Source: Apostichopus japonicus
Lineage: Eukaryota; Echinodermata; Holothuroidea; Aspidochirotida; Stichopodidae
Reading direction: 5' to 3'
Assembly (NCBI RefSeq): GCF_037975245.1
Contig: NC_092580.1
Coordinates: 27,433,501 to 27,497,500 of the forward strand
Length of the DNA stretch: 64,000 nucleotides
Shown here: positions 23,701 through 38,700 of the stretch, piece after piece
Layout: each line of letters begins with the position of its first letter
Position numbering within the stretch: position 1 is the first letter of the stretch
The notes under the pieces: generated by a model
The model's input: the letters and a program-made list of their open reading frames with translations, nothing else
Database searches by the model: none
What the model was told of the DNA's origin: nothing
Made by a program: the position numbers and the translations under genes

Positions 23701-26700
23701 ATCTCCACCCCTACTTTTGTCCCTATCATGCCATTTCAGTTGTTTGGTCAAGCATTCTTCAACCAAGATTAAACTCTCCTGTTGAAGGCCAGTGCATTAA
23801 ATGTATTTGTGAAATACAGAAGATTACCCAAAACGACACGTTTCAGTCCCAAAATTTATTACAAAATTCCAAGGTAAATGCCATGTATGTTACAAAAATC
23901 AAACTATGCTAGAAAGCACTTATCCGGGAGTTTTTGCCTATTCCTCCCAATGTTTCTTCATCAGACCTCTACCTCTGCCTCAATCATCATTTTCCCTTTT
24001 TGAGGTCACCATAACCCTAACATTACTGAGACTTGAATGGTTACTAGAATGGGATATGCTATGTTGTGCTTCCCTCTAACTAAATTCATTGAAAAACTTA
24101 TCCCTATCGCTCGAAAATGGCCTCACTGCCACACTGGTACGGACCCTTGTTTGCTCTGTTAGAAAGGAGGGGAGGGGGGGGGGATGGGTAGTCCTACCAC
24201 TATTGAGGGATGGTTCACTTCTATGAATCAACAAAGCCAAAGTAACATTTTTAGCTCTTGATAGGGGCGGCGAATGGAGGGAGGGGTTTCGGGACAGAAT
24301 CTGTGATTGGGGTGTGGCGTTTCCTGGACTTTAATCAAATACTAATTACTGGTCAATACCTCGCTTTGTCTGCCCTGGCCTTCAGTTCTTGGACGAGTCG
24401 GAGGTCGTCCCTGGTTTCGTTCAAGATGTCGTCGATGTTCTTCAGTCCTGCCACCGTGTCTTCGATCTGCTCGGCCAATTCTAGGATAAAAGGAGATTGA
24501 GCGATAACCACTGATCTTCTGTTTTTGTTTTGGTATCTGTCAAATTTCATAAACCGTACTAAATGTATCGCTTGGGGTCCATCAAGCCCTTGAAAAGCCC
24601 CTCCTCCATTCCACAATTGTGGAGGGACTGCTCAGACTTAACATGCCACTGTCTCATCAAATGTACTTTCAAGAGGACTGTGCAAAACAAAGCACATACA
24701 ACCTTTATTCTGAGCAAAACACCATAACAATAAACAGGTCTATATACACCCATACACCATATAAACATCAATAAAATTTTATCTTGATTGTGCTGTGGTA
24801 TCAAACACTTTACAAATGTTGGATTTTTGGACATGGTGTATCCTTATACAACTCCCTTACAGAATTTGTTTCTAAATAACCACCTACAAATGTCAGAAAG
24901 CATTTCAATCATGAATTAGTCACCTGGCAACACAAATCTGATTTTTTTTTTCATAGGAATAAGCAGAACAAGCTTATACATTAAATCTTTATTTGTACAC
25001 ATTCTACACATTTTGAGCCCATCAACCCTCTCCCTCCGTTTTCAACCGAGGGAGATGAAGAAATTACAGGATGGCAAAATGAAATCGGTTCGTCGAATGG
25101 CAAAATGAACGTTGTCGGAACCATCGTTCTCTGATCAAATACCTTTGATTTCTTCCGGTGTTCTTGACATTTGGGTGCCCAGGGCCATTTCTGCTATATC
25201 TCGGATACTGTCCGGATGAGCACGGTTTGTCAGCAGGAAGTCCATGATATCTTCAATGAGGTCTGTCAGGTTGGTCTTGGCACCCTCTGCGTCCATCTTG
25301 GCCTGTAGGGAGGCATCGTAAGCCTCTTGAGCAATCGCCAGTGCTTCTTCAGTGTTAACCTGGAGATCCTTTACCTACGAAATCCCAAGCGAAAACAATC
25401 AAACAAAATAACGATAATGCTTTCGGCGTTCCCTTATCTGTGTGTTCTATCGCTATGAAGCAATTCTCATTCATCTCCTACTGGAGTGATTGCGCTGTTC
25501 GAAATATATCATGAATGTCGACGCTGGACTGTGATAGGCATTCCTCACATTTCAAATCTAGTCCTATCGATCAAAATTCATAGGATTTTGTCCCCTCGAA
25601 TGATTTGAGTTTGGTCTTCATGTCAAATTGGCAGGCCTTAAGAAGAAGTGGGTCAATGTGAGAGCCACAGGATCAATTTGGGGAACCAAGAAAAATATTG
25701 AGGCCAGAGAAAATATGGAATAAAAGAATAGCATAATATTCTAATTTTTTATGACATATGTAAGGAAACATGAAAAATGCAAAACATGGGGTGGGAGGGG
25801 GGGGGGCCCTAAAGTGACCACTTCTTTTGCTTTTTATGTCTCCAAAGCTGTACATATTATATAATTTAGTCTGACCATGTTACAGTTCTTTATCATCTCC
25901 TAAGACTGACGATATTTAAACTTTTCTTTTAAGATTACAACAACTCATAAAACTAGCAATAAAACACAGGATACTCACATCTGTAAGGGTATTTTCGGAC
26001 TCCTTCAATTTCCTCTCAAATTCCTTTTCGGCTTCCTCTGCCCTCTTGAGAGCATCTTGAGAGGTAGTTTTTGATCCGGTACATCCCAGACCGCCACAGT
26101 AACCGCATCCTGCTCCACCACAAGCACCGCACTCATCGCCAGGTGCACCACAGATCTGTAATCAAAACAATCAGTTTAGTGAGATCTGCCCAAGGTTTTC
26201 ACAATTTCACCCCTGGTGACCACAAATGACCTTTGACTTCCTCAAAAACAATAGGCTTCTTGTACTCAATGTGGTACTTCTACACCTTCCGACCCTCGTT
26301 TCTGCAGATATCGTGTTTACGAGCTGGGCGTCACAAACACACACACATGCACACCCACACATATATGCCATATTGAATGCAAAGGTTACTATTATCATCG
26401 AAACCAAAACCAGTTTTAGTGGAATCATAGCATCCTTCGTTTCTTCCGACCATAAAATAACAGAGTAAAAAATAAAATGAGAGTTCCATATACTTGCAGT
26501 AGTGCTGCAAACTGACCACCAAGACAGTCACTTAATACCCCATTCAATGACACAACAGCACTCTTGCTATAATGTAGATTTCATCAGTAATTGTTTTTGA
26601 GGGCAAAACTGCACAATTTCAACCTCTCTCTGATACCATTATGATGGAAAATGTATCTAGGACCTACACAAATAGGTGGATACTTAGGCATATCTCTCCA

Positions 26701-29700
26701 GGGAAAGACATTTACAATATGTGACGCATGATGACTGTTAATAGCCTTAAAAGACCAAGACTGTCATTTTCAATTCAGCAACAATTTAACGGAATAAATA
26801 TGCCCATCCAAATATCATCCGTTATGACTGCATCTCCATTTAAATTAGTTTATTTCCATTATTCTATCTGATAATTACTAAGGCTATCTAAAATCTTTGT
26901 CCCTAGACCCTCACTCTCTTATCCCTCACTCCCTAATCCATCTCTCTCTCCAAATCCACCTCTTTCCCCCCCCCCCTTGCCCCTCTTGCTTTCAAATTCA
27001 CTAACCCAATCACCTCTCTAATTTCTGGTAAACCCTACAGACACATGGGTAAAAAGCCTGTTAAGTTCTCCCCTACTATATGACGCCGATCATCATTATT
27101 TAGGTCTTACTTCTTCGTTCAGCTCGGCCAGCCGGCCTTCCAGTCCGGTCAGCTGATTCTCGATGTCGTCTATTCTGCCGTTGTATTCGTCTTTCTGGTC
27201 CTCCAGGTCTGATTGCCGCTGAGCTAAGATGGCCTCCACCTCGGCTCGGACCGTGGACGACTCGTCCACGAGGGCGCTGGCGTCGTCCACTCGGCCTTGG
27301 ATCGCACGAGATTCGTTCTGGCTCTTCAGGATGTTGTTGAAAGCCCCTGATTGGCGAAAAAAGAAAAAATGAAGAAAAGAAAACGGTTATGAGAGATAGT
27401 TGCTATTGTAAACACAATTAATGCATTAGACAAATATGACCTACAATACAAAAAATACATATTTACACAAGAAACAAAATTAATAAGATCAAACAAGTTC
27501 CCAACCCCCCCCCCCCCACCTTCCAAGACATAATGCTGCTGGACACTGGACTCATTTTGGCTTTGGAAAAGCAATTTCTTTTGTCCAGTAACCCTATGAT
27601 GTCACTTTAAGGATTAAACTGATTTATTTCCTTTGAAACTAAAATATTTTTTTGTTTCTTTTACCACCTACCATGCAAATTCAATATGTCTTTTCAAATC
27701 TTGACCAAAGTTTCAATTAACATTGTTTTACAATCTTTAACATTTTCACACTATAACCTCTGCTCATCCTTTGACCTCTTTTATTCTTTTCTTTTACAAT
27801 ACTTTTATATATATTGTGACGTTACCATCGATATTTGTGCTTTCTACTTCTACGATGGTTGCCTTCAGTCTCTCTGCCTCTTCCTCCAGGTCCATGCAGT
27901 CCTCCTCGATGGCGTCTAACTCACGATTGGCCCTTGCATCTCCGTCGTCCAGGTCCGCCAGATTTCGGTTCAGTTCCTTAATTTTCTTGCCGAATCGCTT
28001 CAATGTACCCCTGGGAAGGAAAGGATATTGCAGGGATGCGGTCATAACATCGTGCAAGGTTTAAACAAATAATTACATCTATGTAGAGAAATTCTCCTGA
28101 CCTCAAGCCGAAAAACATTAAAAAAAAAGAAAGGGGAAAAACTTTATTCACTTTCACTGCAAAGGAATCAGGCTAGACTTTTGACTTTGGTATAACCTCT
28201 GACCACTGACCCTACTGGAGGTTAAACGTAAATAAGGTAAATAATGGTGGGGTCTAAGTAGACAGTTTCATTGAATTTACATAATTTTGATGACACAATG
28301 CAACCAGCTCTGTCCAGTGTCTTTGAGAGAGCTCATTAAGTCCTCTAGTGTAGGGTAAGGTCAGATGTCCATCCAGAGGCACCACGATCAGAAACCTCAA
28401 GAGCATGAACTGTCCGAATGATTCCCAGCCAAGCTCGTGAAAGAAACAAAACTAGATTTATGCAGTGTTATTTAGAGCAATATTGTTATAAACCAAAGGA
28501 AAACATCTCCCCCCGGGCGACACCATTGGTTCCTGTGAGAGGATGGGGTGCCCTCCGAACCAGACTTGTTCCGTAGAGGCAGGACTTACTTCATGTCCTT
28601 GAGGCTCTTCTGGAATGTTTCCAGTTCTTCTTCATTTACGCTAGGATCTGTCAGGTTACCCTGAACAGCCTGCAACTTGACCTCGAGGGCAGCTAGTTCG
28701 TCTTCGTAAGCTCTGGCGATACCGGACGGTTTGATGCCGGTAGACTGACCCAACAGCGCATCGGTTTCATCTACGGCAGAAAGAGAAAGCAAAGAAAACA
28801 ATAATCATATAATAATAAATCAGTTCTTAATATAGCGCCAAATACCAAAAGGCCTCTAAGGTGCTTTACAAAACCTAAAGAAAATATTTAAAAAAACTAA
28901 AAAGACAGAGAAATCAAAGGAATAAAAAGTCTAGAAAACGCATAAACGAAAATTAAACCGTATGTAAAATACGAACACAAAAAATCTAAAAACACGAGAA
29001 GACTATAAAACAGACCAAAACCTATAAAAAACAAAACAAAGGATAAGCACATAAAATAGAGTTGTACAAAAGTCAAAGTCTAGATAAAAACACGAGTATA
29101 TAAAATGACAAAATCACATTGAGAAACTAAAAAGTTGTTTTTATCTGTGCATTGCATCATTACTGCAGTATCAATTCATATCAACCAGAAGGATTAAAAA
29201 TCACGGATGTTCTGTGATTTAACCATTGTTTCAACATTCAGCATAAGGTCTTTGTCATTAGCAAAACTTTTATAATATTCATCACTTGGCTTAATAATAA
29301 GACTTCCACAATTTCTCCTATTACGACTATCGAGGGTATTGTGAAAACAACACAGATTATGAAAGTAGCCAGGTTAACAACTTGTAAAAAGAATCTGGCT
29401 TTGTAGTACATCCCCCTGCTCTGTCATCTTATTTATGGTTTGACATGGCCATGAGAATATGGCATTTAACAAACTCATGTAGCAAATTTACTCATAAGTT
29501 TAATGACAGAGTGATTCAACTTCACATGGGAACTGTTCCCTTCGGACTCCTCCATCAACTATGGGGGAGGCTGCCTTTGAGACGGCATGACAAATGAATA
29601 TGACATGATTTACTTGTGCTGAGTAGTAAAGGCTCTCTCTTATGTAATGTCTTTAATATGGGCCTTATGAGCTGGAGTGTACTGGAGACACAACTTTATT

Positions 29701-32700
29701 AAAAAAATATGAAAAGTGTCCCTTTTCATCAGTGAGAAATACCACTTTTGTTGATAGAAAGTACCCTTTCCCGTTATTGTAATAAAAACAACAACAATAA
29801 CAATTATAAGAGTACTGTTTTGATGTGTTGTTTTGTAACTTAAAAGTACTCTATTGTTGAAAACATTCAAATACTGGAACCTTGTGGTACATGATGATTC
29901 ATTGTGTCAGGAAGTTTAAAGGCAGTTTTGTGGTTTGCCCCCTCAAGTCAACACCACATGTCCTGTTTTTCCTTGAGGTTTGTACCACCATCTCCCACCA
30001 ACCCCCCTCCCCTCCCCCACTACCCACAGAATCAGTCCTTTTCTGCTGTCCCTGGACAAGAAGGGAGTAGGTGAGAGTAGATACAGGGGCAGGGTGAGAG
30101 TAGAGACAGGGTCAGGTTGAGAGTAGAGACAGGGTCAGGGTGAGAGTAGAGACAGGGTCAGGGTGAGAGTAGAGATGGGCAGGTATAAACATCACAGTAA
30201 TCTTTCTTCAGCTTACTTTTCAACTCAGCAATGATTCTATCCCAGTTATGGAAACATTCTCCACAGCTCTCGCAGACAGGTACGTCTCCTTGGTAACCTC
30301 TGTCACACTGGTCACACCTATAGCCTGTGACACCCTCCTTACAGACACAGCTACCATCCTGGTTGCACTGCAGAGTTAGAGAACCGTCGGGATCGCAATC
30401 ACAAGCTGCAGTGACGAAAATATGGAGAGAGAGAGAGAGAGAGAGAGAGGAACAGTAACCATATCAACTCAACTTACATGACGTAATCACAAATCAAATT
30501 CGACTTACATGATGTAATCACCAACCAACTTAACTTAAATGATGTAATCACCAACCAATCAGACTTAAAAGTTGAAAGCAAACGGTAGTAAGTGGACCAT
30601 CTAGTAAATTCCATACAACCCCTTTTCAAGTATCAGAGAAACTTACCTTGGCATCCAGTGGTTCTAGGGTCCCCATAGAAGAGGTCTTCACAGCCACAGC
30701 AAGTACGGCCGCCAAACCCAGCTCTGCACCGACATTGACCGGTAAACTGGAAGAAAAACCAAACAAAATGACATAATTATAGCTAAGCTAATGCTGGCAG
30801 CAAGCAGGAGTATTTTCTCCACAATCTCCTCTCATCGTAGGTCTTGCAGGACAAGTCTGACAAATGTCAGCTTTTTTTCACCATGTTTCTCCTATCACAT
30901 TATCAACCAGTGAAGTACTTTCTGGAGCCATTTTTATTTATTTTTTATTCCCTCATAGAGCAATGTGGTCCACCCATCAGTTTTAGATATACATGATGAA
31001 AATGGAACCTATATCGTAGCTTTTAGACGGTTCAAAACGTCAAAGGCTGGGTTACAAAATCTTTAAAAAGATTGTGAAAAATAAGATACAAGTTACAAAT
31101 TGGATCAATCTTATATAGCACTGTTACAACACAGCAACCGGACAATTTTCAAACAACAAAGTATAAATAACACTGTGAGATCCTTCAATGCCATTTTCCA
31201 ATTCACACTTACCGAATCACACTGCGAGGCCACAGAACCATAGCTGCAGCAATCGCAGGCCTCGCAACCAGTGCCGCTGGCTATTCTCCAGTGGTCAGGA
31301 GCACACTGACTGCACGTACGGCCGATCACGTTCGGAAGGCACGGACACTGGCCGGTATTTGAATCACAGATGCCACAGTTGTTGTCAGCATCGCAGACGT
31401 CTCTGTCGGTGCCCAGGATGAAGCAGCTGCAGGCTGTGCGAGAGGAGACGGGGATCGAACGGAGAAAGAAGGTTGGATTTCTGATTAATACCTGCTACCA
31501 CCATGGACAACTAGCACACACACACTGTCACATGTACAAAGACACCCCACTCACTCTCCAAGAGCTTGCATTTCGATTAGATTCCTGGAAGCAGACGCCC
31601 TTCTATGGGTTTGGACTATGTGGTTAACACACACATGAAATCCATCCCTTTGAGTCAAATCTCAACCAACATCATTTTGGAGTTATTCAAGGGTATGTGC
31701 TTAGAAGGACTGTTGCAGTGCAATCCTAACTTTCCACAGTGTAAAGGGGACGACGGGGGACCTCATATCACCCCCTAGGAGCATTCTTTTCACCTTCCCA
31801 CCAAAATGTCTATGGTATATAAGTAAATTTGCTTACTGAAATATCTATGGGTTTGGGTTAAAACCGATAGGATAGACTACTTGTTGTTTCTATGGAATAC
31901 GCCGTGTAGTGAGAGGAGGGGGGGGGGGGCACACAGGAAAAGTGATTTTACCCGTGACACGATTAAACAATCGAGTGAAACTCCTGAACTTTTGCAATCA
32001 CATTAATTAAAACACCCTGAAACAGAAATACAAACTCAAGCGAAAGCATCAAAGCATCAAACTTTCTTGATCCCTCCAGATTAATGAAAAGATACAACTA
32101 TGATGCAACTTGAGAGTAGAAAAGCCTCCTGCAAGGAATGTTGAAAAATACCATATTTGTGGAGATTATTCTTTTCTTTTTGGTTTTGACAAGTGAAATC
32201 AAGATAATATCAGAGAAGGCAACATGCAAGGGAGACCTTTTTTTAAGTTTAGACTTTTTAAAACTCAACAGAGTGACAATTGTAAGACATCCTACCTGTG
32301 CAGGTCCTCAGGAGAGCGTCACCGTAGAAGTTGGGCGCACACTCCTCACAGCTGTCTCCGGCAGTATCGTACAGACACTGCAGGCACTGTCCCGTCCCGG
32401 AATCGCAGTTACCCGGAGATCTAGGGTTGGTGTTGCCGTTACAGTTACAGACTTGGCATTGGCCACCCCGGTCCTCCGGGTTGCCGTAGTAGTTGTTGTC
32501 ACAGACGTTACAGCTGATACCTGGAAAGGGAAGAGAAGAACACGACTCCGAATCTCTTCCCTGTCTTCATCAAAGGTTTCTAACCAAAGAACTGCAAACT
32601 ACTTCTAATAAAGGTTCATTTCAAGAAATAAAGCAATGGTAGTAATAAACATAAGTGATTTGTGTACTCTACCTTGCATAATATCAATAGCCTAAAAAAA

Positions 32701-35700
32701 AAAATTATATATATGTAAACAATTTTTTTATATATATATATATATATTTTTAAATTCAGGACTTTTGAAGCATACACAGGGAGAAAGTCTTTGCTATCAA
32801 GGACATGTTGATAGTGCGCCAACACATCAGGATACATTGAGATCAAGGACCAAACGTTACGCAACAACGACAACTAATTTTGAGAATACATCTCATATTT
32901 GATAAGAGTAAGCATGTGACTAGATTCCTGGGGACACAATATTCTGTAAACTTGCTATGGAAGCATCTAAGAGACGGTGACTACATACCGGTGTAACCAC
33001 TGTAACAATCACAGGAGACGGTCAGTGTGAACTCGTCAAGCGAGCAAGTGTCCGCAAACTGGTTTCCATTGGCGACACCACCTGGACAGAGACATGGCTC
33101 ACATGGAACACCATCTTCGATGGTTGGTCTTCCATAGTAACCGTCTAGACAACTGAAAAACAGACATATCGACAGTTAATTGGGGTTTTTGGCAAAGGAA
33201 AATTCTCATCTTTTTTTTGCTTTAGCTATTGTAAACTTACCAAAGTAACCAAGTCTGATGATACAGGGATGTGCCCAGGATTTCCTGAGTGCCGGTTAAA
33301 CTGATTTTTGAAGTTGCTCAGATGCCAAATGTTGGCACTTGTGTAGCTTTTTAACCACATACACAAGTACTACTTTTGCTAACAATTTACATTTTTAAAT
33401 TTTGTTTTAGTGAAATATATTACGTACCTGGTAAAAATTATTAGTTTGTTTCAAAGAGATTTTACAAGGGACCGATTGAGAGCCGTAAGTAATGTTTCTC
33501 GCATGCGTAACTGATGCATCATTAGTCTGTATGATTTTGGCATAGGCTAGGCCCAATTTATGTTGTATATATTGTTAGGAATGTCGGGATTTTAGATTAA
33601 AATAGTGCTGGGCGGGATTCACGATTTTTAAGACAGTGCTGGGTGGTAATATTTAGTGTTGGGCGGGGCCGCCCAGTGCCACCCAGAGTGGGCACAGCCC
33701 TGGATGATATATGATGAATCTGACATTACCAACTTCCTCAATGCTTCACCATGATCTCATGATGGAGTGATGACATTTCACAGACATCTTGTGTTGGATT
33801 AACCAACACCGATTCATTTAACGTCATTTCACTCTCATATAAATAAATTACATTCACAGCAATATTGTACAGTGATATTTGGTAGTTTATATTCTATTCT
33901 GAGGTTTATTCAACGCATAATCTCATCTCGCGCTAAAATTGATAACGTAAACCACATTTCTCAATATCACTAATAAAGAAACTTAATCATGATCTCCATG
34001 ACACTCGTTCATCAACAGTACCAATGTTTCACATTTTACTATACAACACTAGTGATACAATCATACTTCACTAAAATGACACAGATTTACTTTAACAGTT
34101 TGCAATAAATTTGTATACACAACACCCCGTGATTGTATTTTCACAATTTCACCCCATTCACCCTTCGAGAGCATATTCTCACCTCTCACAGTTGTTGCCG
34201 TCAGTGAAGTCCCGACAGGAGATGCAGTTACCGGTGGTCTGCTCACAGGTATCGGCGTGGCCGTTGCAGACACACTTCCTACAGTTGGGGAAGTTGAAGA
34301 AGCCCGGCTGGCACTGGTTGCACTGCCTACCATAGGTGTTCTGACGGCAGGGACACTGACCGTTGGATGGGTTACAGAATTCGTCGTACGAGCCTTGAAG
34401 ATCGCACTCGCAAGCTGCAAACCCAATCAAAAGTTTCCCACATGGTCAATCATTATTTGTGCGGACAATTCAAATGAAATATTCCCCCACCCCTAGTAGA
34501 CTTGTTATATCCAAAATGATGAAAATGTTATTACGAATATTAAAATAAAAAACTTTATTGTTTATGTTCAACATCAAGAAATGGTTAAATATTCTAGATG
34601 GACAAGACCAGGGGTACCCAAAAATTCGGCAAGTGGTCTACATTCTGCCCAAAGTAAGATTCCAATCTGACCGGTGAAAAACCAAAATCACCCACGTTCT
34701 TGCACTGATCAGGTTTTCTGGCCGTTACGGTCCTATCCTGCACATTTGCTCAATCTAGGTATAGTGAGGTTTTGTTTCTCTCTGGGCATTTTGTTCCATC
34801 CAATACTTCTCTCTCTGGCCTTGTGTAAGATAATTAATTGAGAACCCCTGGACTAGAGTGATTCCATTCTTGGTATTATGTTATTGATCTAGTTTGTGTT
34901 TGGTAGCACAATACTCAAAATAAGATCAAAACTGAGCAAACCAAGACATTCTTGTGGATTTTATTTATTTTTCCCGCACTAAATGAAGGTCATCGAACAA
35001 GTAATCTAAAATCCATTCCGGTTCTCAACATTTCTTCTTCCATCTTTTCGTATTACTATCCATCACATGTAAAACTTAAATAACCTGTAGAATTGCGATA
35101 ATTACTCACTTTTATTTCAATGGATGAGAGCAAATAAATTGTATGGCTAGAACGGATGTAATTTCCCAGTTTTCCGTCGTTCGTTTACTAGTATGATTAT
35201 AATTTTTAATTCAACCCGACCGAGTACGAATAGAACGAAACTACTCACGGACGCAACCGTTGGGTCCGAAGCCGTATGTGCCTGGAGCGCATCTGTCGCA
35301 TTTACGTCCAATCACGTTTGGCTTACACTGGCACTGCCCACCAAACTCCTCACAAATGGCACTGAACGATCCTGTAGGGTTGCACTCACAATCTGGAGAG
35401 AGATTTAGACAAGGGAAATGACATTATAACCTGTTTCATTATTTCAAACTATGATTAAGTCATAGTGCTAGAAGTTTTCATTAGGTGGAGAGCTTGGGGG
35501 GAGAGAGAGAATGAAAAGATGGATAAATACTTCAAGCAAGCCCCAAAAGTTTTGTACAAATGTCTTGTGTACTTTGCATATAACCGTATAAGTTTTTGTT
35601 TTTTATCGTACCTTCTGAAATAATTAAGATTCGATTAACAAAACAATGTTATACCTCTTTGCACATTTATCTATGTTGTACCAAATAAACTACTTCTTGC

Positions 35701-38700
35701 ATTGGTGAGACTCTACAACGGTTCTCCCAAAGAAAACAGGCTCTGGTTAACTGATATTTTACTATAGCTATGTCAAATGTTTCCTCTTTGATCGTTGGTT
35801 ACAGCAACTGGCAAGATATACAACACTTAAAGGTATGCTGTATTGGCCACAAATATGCTAAAACTTCTTAAACTGTTTATATTACAACCTTCAAGGTCAT
35901 TTTCCTCACTGGGACATTCAGTCATCTTGTGTGTTCCTTAGAAATGCCTGAGAACAATTTTGGAGAGTAAAGACCTCCAGAAAAGTACTTTTTGAAAACT
36001 TCTAGCAATTATAGCATGCTATAATTTGGGGCCTATACTGACTACCTTACATGTTTTCCTCAGTTTATTCACAAATTTATTCACAAAATTTCGGAAAATG
36101 AAGAAAACCCCACATGCCAAATCAAACTTCTGAAATTGCACCATTAAATTTTCCTGCTTGAGTAATGTGTTTTGAAATTAGTCAGATCAGACACTGGGTG
36201 CAGATTTAGAATGCTTAATATTAATAAACTCTCCTCCTCCCCCCTCCCCCTAAAAACACATCCCTCACAAGATATTGAAAGAAACTCACCCAGAGCGCCA
36301 TCGTGTATGATGGCTGACATACTGAACATGAGTTGTTCACAGACTGGCGCCACCCGTGAGTGGTACCCTGAGAGATGTGATTCACCACATCTGTAATATT
36401 CCCATTGCTCTCTTCGGTAGTTGGAGATACTGTCACCCTTGAACAGCTCATTGTCATTGACTTGGCTAACAAGAACGATCTGTTTGAACAAACCATGAAA
36501 CAATTGTCAGAAATCTTCCTTCCATTTCGAAAGAAAAACCTGGAGGGTTATTTATAGGGCAAGTGAGGTTCTAATCTATCAGGTGCTGCAATATATAAAT
36601 TCAGAAGCTGCTCAATTTATTATTCCCTTCACAGCAAGACTTGAGCACGATCGATGTATGTTGATATAAAGAAAGTCAGTTAGGGGTGTTAGGAATAGGG
36701 TGTTATTAGGAATGGAAGGGTGGGAAGTGGGTAGGAAGAGTAGGAAGGAGGAGGGGTTACAGGGATGGAAGAGGTAGGGGTTACAGGGATCGAGTGGAGG
36801 GGTGACAGGGATGGAAGGGGATGGGGTTAAAGGGATGTAGGGGAGGGTTATAGGGATGGAAAGGGAGGTGTTATAGGGATGTAGAGAAGGGTTATGGGAA
36901 TGGAAAGGGAGGGGTTTAAGGCATGGAGGGGAGGTTTATAGGGATGGAAAGGGAGGGGTTATAGAGATGGAAGGGAGGAATGATAAGGATGGAATGGGGA
37001 GTCATAGTAAGGATATAAAGGGGAGTGATGGTAGGGATGTATGGGGATGGGTGGTAGGGATGGAAGGGAGGATGATGATAGAGATGAAAGGGGGAGTGAT
37101 GGTAGGGATGGAAGGGAAGGTGTGGCAAGGATGGACAGGGAAGGGTGGTAGGGGTGGTAGGGAAGGAGATGGAACCTTTGAGGGATGGAAGGGGAGATGG
37201 ATGGGAGGGAGTTGGGGTACTCAAGAAATAATGCCAGCTGAGATTGATAACAGAGTGAGGCAACTCACCGAGTCCAGTAATATTTCAGCTCCAGGTGTTT
37301 CTTCCTCGTCTCTGTACCTCTCCACGTCGATCCTGATGGTGTACGTCTTACCCTCCTCCAGGCAGACTGAGGAAATATTAACATATCTAAAGAGGAAAAG
37401 AGAACATTACATGTGTGAGAACTTGACAAGCTAACAAAGGCCAAATTTCTCTTTCATTGATAAGGTCTAACAGGAACAACACTGTATATATGTTTTCAGA
37501 GTAATTCAGTTATGTAAATCCTTCAAATGTTGCAGGCCCTTGATACTGTACAAAAGTGAGGCTCCATCACTCACAGCATACATTTGCATATGGCAAAAAG
37601 TTTCAATTCTTTTGGTTGACATAAGAGTGAGTTTTTTGTTTTGACCTATATGTTGCAACCCATACACATGTAAAATCATACCATAAAATGGTACAGACCA
37701 ACCTCGACCGATTATCTGTTTATAGACATTTTGTTTAACTCCGAACAAATTAAAATAAAAACTGACCTTCTATTGGAAGGAAGGGATGCCATCATGAGGT
37801 CATCCTGCGGGATTGTGTTTCCGCATCTGCTGGAGGTAGGGATGGTACCGGGTCTGTTGACCGTCACACGGACATCGTCCCAAGTGTAAGGCCGCTGAAA
37901 TAATGAAAACGATTTTATATGACTTAAAGACCATGGACTTTTTGTTTGATTTCCTAGAACTGACATCGCTGTGGCCACTCACTTTTTTTAATAATTTTTT
38001 TAAACTCTGGATGAAACTCCCATTCTGAGGGCAAAGATATCGTAATGATGTGATTCGTTAAGTCAGCTTAACGTCTTTGAGTCTGGCAGTTGTAATGTGT
38101 GTGTGACATACCACCGACTGAACCTCCCCAAAAATGTCTTTGCCTATAATAATTTACAAATCGTTTAACCACATAGGGAGGGAGATGATATTTTTTCTTT
38201 CCAATGAAAACGAAAGATAGCAACAAGCTATGACAGTTTAATATGAGCAACAAGAAGGTAAATGAATATTTTGCAGAAATGAGATCAAAGAATAACTAAC
38301 GATACATGCACTGTTTCTGGGTGAGACTAAAGTTAGCTTGGTACAGCCGAATCTAGACAGACGAAAGCAAGATACCGACAAAGCAACTTAAAGGACATCG
38401 GTACTGACTCCAATGTTTAGCACGCTGGAAATTGCTGGAGTGGCAGTCTTTATGAGAGGATCTAATCCTTACAACCGTTCCCAGCCCATGAAGATGACAA
38501 ATAAATACTTTAGGGTGGGTGTAATTGCTTTCACTGTAACATCAAAATGTTTGATGAAATGTTTTGATCATGTGTGACCATTATTTGAAGTTGTACGATA
38601 TTTGGGGGCGACACTGACGACCTATTGAGACAGACATTGTGGAACATTTGTTTCATCTCTGCGAATGTCCCCTTGCCTACCATGGTCCAGAATATCTATT

